From Lineolata rhizophorae (Eukaryota > Ascomycota > Dothideomycetes > Lineolatales > Lineolataceae), in NCBI GenBank assembly GCA_010093515.1, contig MU001692.1:309177-373176 (forward strand): DNA of 64,000 bases, read 5' to 3'. The notes beneath the pieces are model-generated. The model searched no databases. It was given only the letters and a program-made list of their open reading frames with translations, and was not told the DNA's origin. Of the stretch, positions 1-10,973 are shown in pieces. The translations under genes were made by a program, and so were the position numbers. Position 1 is the first letter of the stretch. Each line of letters starts with the position of its first letter.

Positions 1-3000
1 ACTGCGACGACCGGTCTTGGTTGGTGTCCGAGGTCGCGTCGGTGTCCAAGGCGACGCGTGGAAACGAACGACGGTCGGAGTTGTGGGAGGAACGGAGGAA
101 AGCAAAAAGGGCCGAGTTGCGTTGCTAAGTTTAAGGTGGCGGCGGCGGCGGCGGTGGGGAGACGGGGCCGGGCGCGGGAGGTGGAGTAGTAGCTAAAAAC
201 GGGCAGGACAAACGCACCGAAGTGTGGGAGGAGGAGGAAGACTGAGGCGACGACGGGACGCGGAGAGGGAGGGAAAGCAAGAATGACCAGGCTTAGGGGC
301 CGCGGATTCTGGCAAACCTTATGTACGCAGCGCGACGCAGACGAGAAGGGGAAAACGGTCGCTGGTGCTGATGGGCTGAGGTGCAGGCCAAGCCTAATCA
401 GGCCGAGGGTGCTGCCCCGGGGGCTGGCTGCTGCTGCTCAGCCCCAAGCCCTCGCCGCAGGGCCCAGCCCCAGCCTGGCCCGCTTGGCAACGCCCTTTTT
501 TATCGCAATGGCGGTTAGTAAGAGCGGGCGGGTGATGAGAGTCCCGGCATCTCATTGCGCCCGCAGCGCTCGCTCCAGAATGGAAACCAATGGGGGCTTG
601 GGAAAAGGAACCTGGTTCTTGTTCGCGATGCGCCGCCAACAGACTCTCCATAGCAAGCCGTTGGGCGGCCCGCGAAAATAATTCAAGGTATCGACCGGGC
701 CCGGTGTCGTCGTTTCACCAGGGCCCAGGCCGACCGTCAATGCCTTTGTATGTACCTAGCAGATTCATTCAACGCCGCAGGGACCGCTGTAAGAAAGTCA
801 CGTTTCGCGGCGCCTCTTCCTCCGGTGCTCTCTTCTCACGGCGGAACGGTATGTAGCGCGCAAAGCGTACTACGTATACTACGTACAGCGCGCAATACGC
901 CCTTCCTCCTCGTCGCCCAGAGCGCCAAATCCATACAGAGTCTTCCGTCCCGCTATACAGCAAATCCACCACTTCCAATCCACCCACGAACTCCACACCT
1001 GTCAGCAAACCCTCTAGCGCCCCCCAGCGCCCCAGCGCCCCAGCGCCTCAGCACCAGGGTTCTCTCCCGCACCGCGCGCCCTACCCGAACCGACCCAAGC
1101 GTGCACGCCCGCATCCACACGCGCAGCCGAACCCGTTCGCTCTTCTCTCCGTATGTATGTACCCCGAACTCCCATCGCCTCTCTCCCTTCCCTGCCCTAT
1201 CCGGGGCTCGACTCTCCGTCCCTAGGCGCCGTCTGGTACGTGTGTATGTAGTAAGCGGCTCGGCGCGGCCTCTTGGCCCTCTGTATGCAGACCAAGGTCC
1301 CAGGAACGGAATGGCGCAAGCCAAAACGCCCTCGGGGTCCCCGGTCGTGGCCTGCCAGAGGGGAGGGGGGGCGCAGGGGCACCGCTACATACGTACATAA
1401 ACACCCCCCGGTCCAAATTTAGCAACGGACTGCTTGGCGGGCTACGTGCGCACTGTACCTAAGGCGCTGGCTGTGCAGCAGGTGTGGGCGGGTGTGGCTG
1501 GTGGCGCGACGGGAGGCCTGCGCCACCGGGGTCGGTCCCTGGCCAGCTGGAGCTCACTACTGGTTGGGACGCTGCGCACAGCCACGCCCGCTCGTCGCCC
1601 TGGGCGCAAGGGCAGGCGCGGTGGACTCCGCACGTGCGGGCCGGAGTACGTACGGAGCACGTACGGAGTGCCTGGGACGCGGGTCGCCGTTGAACCGCGT
1701 GCGCATGAGCAGTGCGGCGACCGGTCCGCGCTTAGAGGCCTACGTAGTATGGAATAGGCAATTGCGCGGGACGAATCTGTTGACTCTCGACACGAGGTGG
1801 CGCTCCGCACCAGTGCCGCAAAGGGCAAATTCAAGCGCTAGGGGAGATTAGGGCTGGATCCCACACACCACGGCTCCTAGACTGTACTACGGAGTACGGA
1901 GTACATGCTACAGAATCACTGCGCAGACGACCGCCATGGTTGACGCCCAGATGCTTTGTTCTTCGCTGATTCGACTCTCTTCACTTCCCCACCAAGTAAC
2001 CACGATCCACGGCACGATAAGTCCGCAGCATTTCCCAACGCTTCGGAAAGGTAACACTCAAAGTTTGTATTCATCTCTGTACTCCGTAGCGTCCACTATT
2101 TCACTACACACACATTCAATCATCACATCCGCACAGTCGCACAATCGCCAATCCAGTATCCTTTTAATTTCTCGTTTCCGAAATTCAGTCAAGCCCAGTC
2201 CAGTCTGGCCGACAGTTTCACTACGCACACACTTCACTCATCACATCCCACAATCTGATGATCCAAATTCAGGAACTTTTCTAAATTCCCATTCCTAAAT
2301 TCCCATTTCCGAGAATTAAAAATAAAAAAAATAAATCTACCCTTACAGCCCCGCGGAACAAAACATCCACGTAGGCCCATCCGTCCCATCAAGTCCAGTT
2401 TATCACTCAACCACTCCGGGCGTAAAAAGCCTCCCCCCCCCCAGACCATCTTCCCCACATAACTACATGCCCCATTCCCCCAGAGTGGCTAGTCGCGTAT
2501 CCGCGGCGATAAAAACATGCCCTATGCCCATCCCAGCCGTATCTACCCATGGATCCCGTACATACAAGGAGCAAAGCTTCAGATAAAAGGGAAAGGGAAG
2601 GGAGAAGAAGCGAAAGCACTCATGTTGCCTAGTGATTCCTCCCTACTCGCTGGCCCGGCTCCCAGCCGCGCCGCCTGCTCTTTTGCCGTTCGTCTGTCTG
2701 TCTAGTACCTGCTGATCGTCCGATCACCGAGCATGATGTTTCGTCCGTCGCGCGAATATCTCCATAGCCCGAAATGAAAACAATACCATGTTCGCGACGA
2801 GACAATGGGTTCCATGCCAATCATGTATGCGGTTGCGATGCTCCGGAAGAGGAAATTGAAAAGCATCCTTGTATGCCCCTTTCATTCAAGCTCTTCCTTC
2901 TTCGTTTCTCTTTTTCGACTTCGAATGAGAACAATGTTCAATGTTCATCTTCGTTTCCAGTTCCCCGTAAGAAATAAGATAATAAGAGGTATGGCTAAAA

Positions 3001-4192
3001 GAAGACGCCACGAAAGAATAATCGGAACGAAGCGAAGCGAAGTTCAGAAAACCTCCGAAGAGAATATATTCGAAGTAGAACAATTGAATTTGGGATGCAA
3101 GGCCCAAGGCTGAAGTAGGTAGGTAGGTGACAAGACGACGTAAAGTCTGGCTATAAGCGGGATGCCGCAATACCACTAGAAACTAGAAGCCCCCTCGATA
3201 CTACGAGAGAAAATGTTGACATTTGCCACAAAAAAAGAAAAGCATGGTAGGAAAACTCCAACGCAGTGGATGCAGTATATAGAAGAAAATAAGAAAGGAA
3301 AAATGCGATGCAAGACATGATGTTGGATTGCACAAAGAGAAAGATCCCTGCGGAAAGAAGAACTCCGTTACGCTTCATGCCCAGGAGCCAACAAGACGAA
3401 ACGATGACCTGATGATAGATGGATGGCAGCAGCCGTATACGTGATGTAGTGATCGAACTGCCCACTCCCCGGGACTAGCAGTAATCTTCCTCTCAGCAGA
3501 CAGACATAAGGAACTTCGGCAAGGCGAAAATGAAAACAAAACGAGGTATTCCTCACGTGACGGCTGTGACGCACATGCGTCGCCTGAAAAATGCAAAAGA
3601 GAAGGGAAAGAGAAAATCTGAGCGAAAGATTCGAGCCCCTCCTCCCCCGATGAAAACAAAACACATCCATGAAGAGCAATAGCCGCCTTAAGCCCGAACT
3701 CCTAATGCTTGAGGTATCTCGGTTAGAACGTGACAAATATTTAAGGGTATCCCGAAGTCCTAATCTATCCCCAGAAGCGGAGCAATCGTCCGGTCAATGC
3801 ATTCTATGAGTGGCACCGCAAATCGGCGGTGCCGGTCTAACTTGAAAGGCACAACTGTATGCATGACTCCGACATACATTCCGACCAACCCCTAGGGCTG
3901 GCTGGGCTTCGTACCCCGAGCGGGTCGTGGTAACGACCTCGGCCAATCATGATGAGCATGACGTCAAGGCATAATTTCCGCGGGTCGTGGCCGACGACAC
4001 GTCTGGGGAGGATGATTGCGGTGGAAGGTTTCGTCGTTAGTCGATGGTCGGGAAGAACGATGGAAAGGGCCGAATATTTTAAAACGCGATTGCCGAAGAG
4101 GCAATTCGCCCAGAAGAACAACTGTTGTGGGAGCAGCGAGCGATGCAAGAACTATCGGAGGTGGTGTCCCGACAGACACGCTGCAGGTGTCT
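1..4192. other. Gene-free stretch before PNG1
   Basis: No reading frame here has domain content, plausible splice sites or codon use that would support a gene. The first ~1.9 kb is GC-rich and carries palindromic TACGTA and ACGGAGTAC motifs (868-886, 1384-1398, 1643-1668, 1889-1906). From about 1.9 to 3.7 kb the sequence is more AT-rich, with polypurine runs around 2.98-3.66 kb. It may hold promoter or UTR sequence of a gene off the left edge, but nothing shows this directly. Confidence 0.5.
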
Positions 4193-5609
4193 TCATCGGG
4201 GAGGTCGGTCGGGTGGTCCTTGTCCTTGTTGCTGCTGATTGCGACCGCCTTCGCCGCGCCGACGGATCCATTCCGCGTTGCCAGATTGGCGGCCCTCGAG
4301 CGCCTTCTGTGCGTCTGGATCGGGTCGTGGCGAGCGGCCGGCGGCGCCGTTGATGATGTCCTCTGCGGAGATCCTGCAGATGTCCTGGGCGATGCTGGTG
4401 ATTATGTACTGGCGCAGTTCGCGGTTCTCGCGCATGTCCTCCCCCTCGAGGCGGAACTTGTCCTGCTTAGACATGTCTTTGCGGCGCATGGCGCGAATCT
4501 CGTCGAGTATGTGCACTAGTACGGCTTCGGGGGCGCGTGTGCGGTCGGCTGCAAACGAGCGAGCGTTGCGGACATACCGCCGGGTCACGTCCGTTGCACC
4601 GTCAACGGAGAAGGCGATGCAGTATCCGAGTTTCTTACCCCAGCCTGTGCAAAGTCAACATCGATTGTCGATCGATCGATCGATCGATCGAGTAATGCGA
4701 AACATATGAAGAAGAAATGAAACGTATTGACGCACCTTCGGTGTATAACCGGGGCTTGTCCCAAGCCTCCTCGCAGCAGTCCACGTGCACCCATCTGTTC
4801 CGGTGAACGCTGAACACCTCCGTCCAAACGTGGTCCTCCGAGTTCCATACCCAGCGAACCCTATAACCTAAGGCGCGAACCAGCATGCTGAAGCAATTTG
4901 CCCACTCGCCACATCGTCCCTTGCGAGTTTGCAGCAGCACGAAAGCGTCGTTGTAACGCGGGAATCGTTCGTACGAATTGCAGCCCTCGCGGGAACAACG
5001 GTACAGCTCAACCTGGTTGGCGCCGCGGGCTTGCTCGTCAGGCATCGGCGGGGCCATACCGACAGCGATCGTCGGGTTGTAGCACGTCGAGCACTTGGGA
5101 TTGTTGACCCAAGAGAAGAAGGAACGCTTGAACCAGCGGAGAAGGGCGCGGACGACGCAGTCCTGCAGGCCCCAGGCGGGCTTCTTGCCGACGGACTCGG
5201 CCTGGGCCTGGAGGACCTGGTGCTCCTCCTCGGCCTCGTCGTAGATTTGCGGGAGCGGGACGGAGTGGAGTGCCTCGTCAAGGAGGCCGGGGTTCTCCCA
5301 CTTGAGGGGCATCTGGGAGAGCGAGATGAGGAGATTGCGGAAGCGGATGGAGCGCGGGTCGGTGGGAGGAGTCGGCACGAAGGGAATGTTGCGTATTGAG
5401 GAGTAGGACGGGAGCTGGTTGGGATCCCGGGGCGCGGGTGAGGACGACCGGGACATGGCCGAATGGGTGCTCAGGTCGCTCATGCGCTTGGTGGAGAGGA
5501 CCTGGCGATAGCGATCCGCCATCTCCTTGCAGGCCTCGCTATTGAGAGGTCGCGGTGTGGTAGGGCGGCTGCCGCGGTGCGGCAGCTGGAGTTGTCTCGG
5601 GTCGGCCAT
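4193..5609 (-). CDS. PNG1: Peptide:N-glycanase (PNGase), cytosolic deglycosylating enzyme
   Basis: Removes N-glycans from misfolded glycoproteins exported from the ER, upstream of proteasomal degradation. Two exons, 5609-4736 and 4644-4193, joined across a 91-nt GT-AG intron, give 441 residues; the ATG at 5609 is the first in frame. The transglutaminase-like core is clear. Cys233 lies in [10 protein letters not shown], His260 in DHVWTEVF and Asp277 in [14 protein letters not shown], so the catalytic triad is intact. Paired cysteines C173/C176 and C205/C210 match the family zinc site, with the second pair spaced four apart rather than two. No PUB domain is present, as is usual for fungal forms. 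The C-terminal ~60 residues are Gln/Gly/Arg-rich and poorly conserved. PNG1 of some filamentous fungi is reported to be catalytically dead; from its triad this one looks active. The intron carries an ATCG microsatellite. Confidence 0.95.
4669..4691. repeat. ATCG tetranucleotide microsatellite in the PNG1 intron
   Basis: Almost six uninterrupted ATCG units lie inside the single PNG1 intron (4645-4735), about 20 bases from the acceptor. The array is self-complementary. Confidence 0.9.
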
Positions 5610-8600
5610 GGTGGATGGGATGGTCCGGTCGAGGCGGAACCGGAAGCGGAGTGACGACGGTCGGCGGAGACCGCAGCGTCAGGGACGTCGAAGCGGCGGC
5701 GACAGGAAAGATCCCAAGGATTCCGGCCGGAACGACGACCCGAGGCGGTGCGAAGCGCTATCGCAACGGGTAGAAGGACGGGAGGTAGAGGCGGGAGGTT
5801 GAGGACGCCAGAGTGGAAGAAGTCGTCGTCGATGGGGCGGTCGGGAGCAGGCGGTCGCAGCCTCCGTGAGTGCCTTGCACAGCCCGATGCGACGAGGGGA
5901 GAAGCAGGCGCCACCAGCGCGGGCGCGAGGGAGCGGAGCGGAGAACGGGGCGCCGGGGCCGAGGCTGGCGAGCGCGCGGGTCGAGAGGAGAGAGGCGCCG
6001 TCTCTCGCGAGGACGTTCAGGAAGCGGGCGTTCGCGGGTGCGGAGCGGTGCCGGCGAAGCGTCCGGTGCGGATGGCGAGGAGGACGAGAGGAGCAGCGGG
6101 CGGCGGCGGCGGTGGTGGTGGCAGCAGCAAAGAGACGGGGGGGAGGGAGCCAGAGAAGAGGACAGGAGGGAAGCGAGGCCGGCACGGGGAGAGCGGGCTC
6201 GGGCGGGCTGGGGCTGGCGGGCGGCAACGCAATGGTCCCTGGGGCCGGGGCGCGGTGCGTGGTGGTGCCGGCGGCGCTGCGTTGCCCGTCGTCGTCAGCT
6301 CCGGTTAGTCAGCGCGCGCCGCCAATCAGCGCGCGCGGCCCGGGCAAGGCCTCGCGGACGATTGCGAAGTTTGCGACGTGCGCCACGGCCAGACGTGCGA
6401 CACGATTCCCTGTGGGGCGACAGCCCGGCCTGCCGCTCGCGCTGCTGCCCGTCCGTCTGCCTGCCTTCCGCGCCTGCCTGGCCGGCCGCGAGAGAGACGG
6501 CGGGACGGAGGCTCGCGCGTGCGCTCTGTGTCGCCGGGAAGCCCGCCCTGTATCTTCACTTCCTCTCCGCCGGGTCGAGCGTCTCGAGGTTACTCCGTAC
6601 ACCTTACGGGGAACCCGCCAAGCCGCCCCTGGGTACAATATCAGACTCGGGGTCGGGCGGGAAGGGGAAACGCCTGGCCGTCGTCTCCCGGCAGCGCCGC
6701 GCAACCAGCACTGGTGCCAAGCGCGGCCACCTAATCCTCTTTTATCATGTATTTATTATTTTTTTGGCCTTCTCTTTTATAGGTAGAGCGCTCGTTAGCC
6801 TGGGCCGAGAACATGGCGCCATTTTGGGGTGTGCCAGTGAAGAAAGCAGCCAGGGTCCACTCACACGCTCCCGTCGCAGCCGGAGAGGGTCGCGACCGGG
6901 TTCGGCCAAAATCTGGTCCGATGTGCCAGCGATCGATGCGCGTGCGAGAACCGAGTCCAAAAAGAGCCTCGAGGTCGCGCCAATTCGGGGCCAGCATCCA
7001 AGAGGCGCGAAGCAAACCAGCCGGCCAATTCAACCGGTACAGCGTCGCGGCAAGCCAGCAGGGCCTCTGTCGCCCTTTGAATACCAGCGTGGCGGGCGGG
7101 CGCAGGGCGAGGCTGGCAACGGCCGCGTCGCGGTCGCTCGGCGGGCGAAGCCCGCTTGGTGCTACATACGTAAGTGCGCCGGGCGGCCACGCACACGCGT
7201 CGACCGGCCAGTCCCCTGCCGGGCCGGGCTTGGCGGCTGACCAGCCTGGCTGTGGCTAGCGCCGAGCCACGCAATCGTGCCTCGCGCCGCTCCGCCAGGC
7301 CAAGACAACCACCACCACCACCGCTTCCGCCGCATGTCTGCTGGACGCGCACGCCGCCAGAACATCAGCACCACCTGCTCCTGTCGTATGTACCTACCTA
7401 CGTAGTAGGTCCTAACAAGGGCTCGCTCCTGGCCCCCCAGCCGTTCCATGTAGCCCTGGAGCCTGTGCTACGTACCTACGCCTCGTGTGGAGATGATGGA
7501 TCCCCCGTCGCAACCCTTTCTTCCATTCGCATTCTACTATGCCTACTACGTACGTGCGTCCTGTGCACAGTACTCCGCACTGTCCAGTGAATTGTGGATT
7601 CGCATCTCCGCCGCGAACGCCACACCCGCTAGCCCTTTTGCCTCCTCCATGGGAAAGCGCGGTCCAAAACGTGGAATTATCAGAATTGCCATATTCAAAG
7701 GTCTCCGCAGTACGGAGTACAGACCTACTACGTAGGCATTACTGTAGCCGCTCAACCCCGAGCGCGAAAACCGCGATTGCTAGCCCGCCTCGCCCGCGGC
7801 TATTTTGCGACATCGGCGCGCGCCCGATGTCGCGGCCCTGGCCACCGTACTTGGATCGCCTCACACAGCGCCCACGCAAGCCTTTCTCAACACGCGCGGC
7901 AGCCCGAGACCGCCCATCAGCCCGTCCGCCCATCAGCCCATTCGCCAGGCCGAGCCCATGCTGAACCCCCTTTCGCCAAGACTGCCGTGTGCATCTTGGC
8001 GGGGCGCGAAGGCTCTGCTGCTGGGTACATACATGCCTACTACGTACGTATACCAGTTTCTGTTCGCTGCTCCCGGCACGGGGATTTGCTTGGCCTCGCT
8101 TGGGCAAAGAAACTGGGAATTTGGCGAAGAGGAGAGGGGCAGCAGGGGCTCGCGGGTCTGGACCCGCGGCGAAAAGTGAACTATTGAAAGCGATCGGCCG
8201 ACGCACGCATCAGAGTGCGTACGTACATAGGTAGTAGGTATCTAAGTGTGTGTTCCCGCCCGTCCCGATGCGAGACCGCCGATTACGAGTGCGCCGGCAG
8301 GTTCTGGGTACACCGTAGGTAGCAGGTATACGTATGTACTTCTTTCGTACAATGCCTACGTACGTATGGAGTTCCCTTCCGGGAGCGGCAACGAGATGTG
8401 CATCTACTACGTGCCTAGGTAGAGCTCCATGGGAGGGAAGCCGGGGTCAAGGCCGCCCGCCGGCCAGCCAGCCCGGCCAGTGGAGACTGGAGAGGCGGGA
8501 GCGGGACCCGCAGTGGAGACGGGGCGAGACTACTGACGGTGGCTTTCCTCGCCAATCCCCGCGCCCGTCTCCCGACTTCTAGCCGCAGAAAAGAAGAAAA

Positions 8601-10973
8601 GAAAGACGCATGCGTTGAAACCGGCGCCAGGACGTCTTCCCCGTCTACCTATGCGTTTTGACGCCGATTGCCCTGCGTCCGGTCGGCCAGGAAGAAGCGA
8701 TCTGCCGCCCATCATCGGCGGAGCACGGCGCTGTGTCTGACTGGCCGGGCGCCGCGGTGATCGCTCCGCCCGTGCGCTCACCGACTGCCAGAGGCCCCCA
8801 CCGACCGGGGCGCCGCAGGGCGCTGCCTCCGTCGATCAGGCTGGCCCGGCGCCGGCCCTCACTTCTTTTCCCTCGGATCGTTACGGGCCTGGGAGCGGAT
8901 TGACATCGGCCAGACTCGGGGTCCAGAAGATCGCTTCGTATATCTGTGGATTCCTTCTTCATGCCCTCTTTTTCCCCTTCCCGCCTCCGTACATACGTTC
9001 CTTCGTTTCCTGCTTCCCCAACCAAACGCGCCGACGTGAATCATGGACTTCGCACTCAAACACATAACCAGGCCTACGTATGCACTTTCGCGCCTCCCTT
9101 CTAAGTGAAAAGGAAGGGGAGGGGAGGGGCAAAAAATCTCACTTTCCCACACACCGCTTACGCGGCCCTCGCCGCCGGAGTAGGGGACCCGCGACACTTG
9201 TCTCTCGGCCTTGGAGTCTCACATTACGCAAGCTACACTGACACACAAGCTGCTACTGCGTACGTAGTACGTACCTCGCGCCTGCTAGTGGACCATGTAG
9301 GTAGGTAGTAATGATTGCGATGATGACAATGACTGCGCGTGCTCGCCATTCGCTACTAGTGCCTTAGAAATCGTTTATATGGCGCCTCTCGCGCAAATTG
9401 CCCTAAAGGTACTATGTAAGTGCCAGTTGAACTCAAAATTTTCTCCACATAACCCCCAAGCTCCACCGAAAGCGCCGACTTCCGACGGATAGATACTAGC
9501 GCGCCGAGATCTACGTGGTACGTGGTGCATACATACCTACATAGGTACACCCAGGTAGTACATGCCATCCATGGCTCCCTGCCCAGCGCCCAGTGCTCAG
9601 TCGCTTCTCTCGGTATGTACCTAGCGAATAGCGCCCGTCCAGAACTTTAAAGGTCTCATCATCCATCCGACCATCCACCCATCCATCCAGCCTTCCTTCC
9701 TTCCTCTCCCTCCACCGCATAACTAAGGACACGCCCGTCGCACCGCCGCGCGCTACCCAACCCAACCAAGACAAGGTGGCACCAGCGCAGCCCGCCCGGC
9801 GGAGCGCCCTACATAGGTCCCGTCGACGGGAGCCTTTCGCTTGGCGCGCCCGCGGAACGGGGTCCGCGCGCGGGCTTGGCCCGGTGTGCGTATGATACGT
9901 GCATGCCTATAGGTACATCTATGCGGGAATCCACGACTATGTTTTGTTTGCCGCCGATGGGAGGAGGAGTCCGGGCGGAGGACCACGGTGCATGCGGACG
10001 TGCCGCTGGTTCGCCCGCCTCTCGTCTCGCGAGCAGACTTCACAGTTCCGCCGTACCTGCGCGCGCCGGTTCCCGCGGACGCATCGGTACAACGATCGCA
10101 AGCGGCTTTCTACGTAGCTTCAAGTCCCCCGCCCACTGCGGCCGGGCCAAGCCGGTGACAACTACCAGTCGCGCCGTTCGCGCACCGGGGCCGTCATGCC
10201 CGCCCGCCCGTCCTGTCAGGCCGGCGTGCGCCCCGATCATGTAGCTATCCATTTCGTGCCCGTTCCCGCCGCTCGGCGCAGCTCCCAGCTCCTCCATGCC
10301 ACGCACGCAACCGCCGCGTCCCTGAGCACGGCGCGTGAAGCGCTTGTACGGGTACGAAGTGCTCGTGCAACGGGTTCCATTGGCGTGCAGTTGTGCCCCG
10401 AAAGCGGGCCGGGGTCTCTCGTTCGTCCACACGCTCGGCGACCAGAAAGCAGATCACGCTAGCTCTTCGAGGTAATAACAGTGTTGGCCCTGATAAAAGG
10501 GAGGCCAATAACGGTCCCCCGTTCTTCGCCCACCGGACCGGATGCTGATCAAGAGGGAAAGCAAAAAGATGCACCGCGCCGGCCCGCTAAAACTCCGCAT
10601 GTGATGTGATGATCCCGATAACTTCTACGTATAGCAGGCCCATAGGCATCCTGCTTAGGTCGAAGAGTACGTACACACCCTGAAGATATGATAGACGATC
10701 CCTGAAAACTTTTCTCGCGCTGCTGTTCGCTTTCATTGCCCCATCCGTCTGACAGCCGCGACGGCCTACTACGAGTACAACGCTCCCGTGGACAAGCACT
10801 AGGTAAGTAGTTTGGCAGATACACCGAGCACCAACCAGCTCGTCGTGATGATGGAACCCCGTCCAATCCCAAATCCGATTACGCACCCGCCATCCATGAA
10901 GGCTTCCCAAGTCCCAGCGTACATCGCCGCATTGCATTTCCTCATCCCATTCCCACCGCCCCACCCCCCCTCA
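5610..10973. other. GC-rich gene-free stretch between PNG1 and UTP4
   Basis: 5.4 kb without a gene I can support. Long open frames at 5.7-7.2 kb on both strands overlap each other and have the low-complexity Arg/Gly/Pro/Ala make-up expected of GC-rich noncoding DNA. From 7.38 to 9.56 kb there is a dense set of palindromic motifs built on CCTACTACGTA and TACGTACGTA. A CATC/CTTC-rich simple tract lies at about 9650-9710. The part next to 5609 presumably includes the PNG1 promoter and leader. Confidence 0.5.

Noticed and set aside
750-1400. 216-codon plus-strand open frame with opposing frames
   Set aside because: Low-complexity Arg/Ser/Pro/Thr translation of a GC-rich region that contains TACGTA palindromes; no homology signal.
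5870-7240. 456-codon plus-strand open frame
   Set aside because: Arg/Gly/Ser/Ala composition typical of GC-rich noncoding DNA, overlapped by equally long frames in other frames, no domain and no splice structure.
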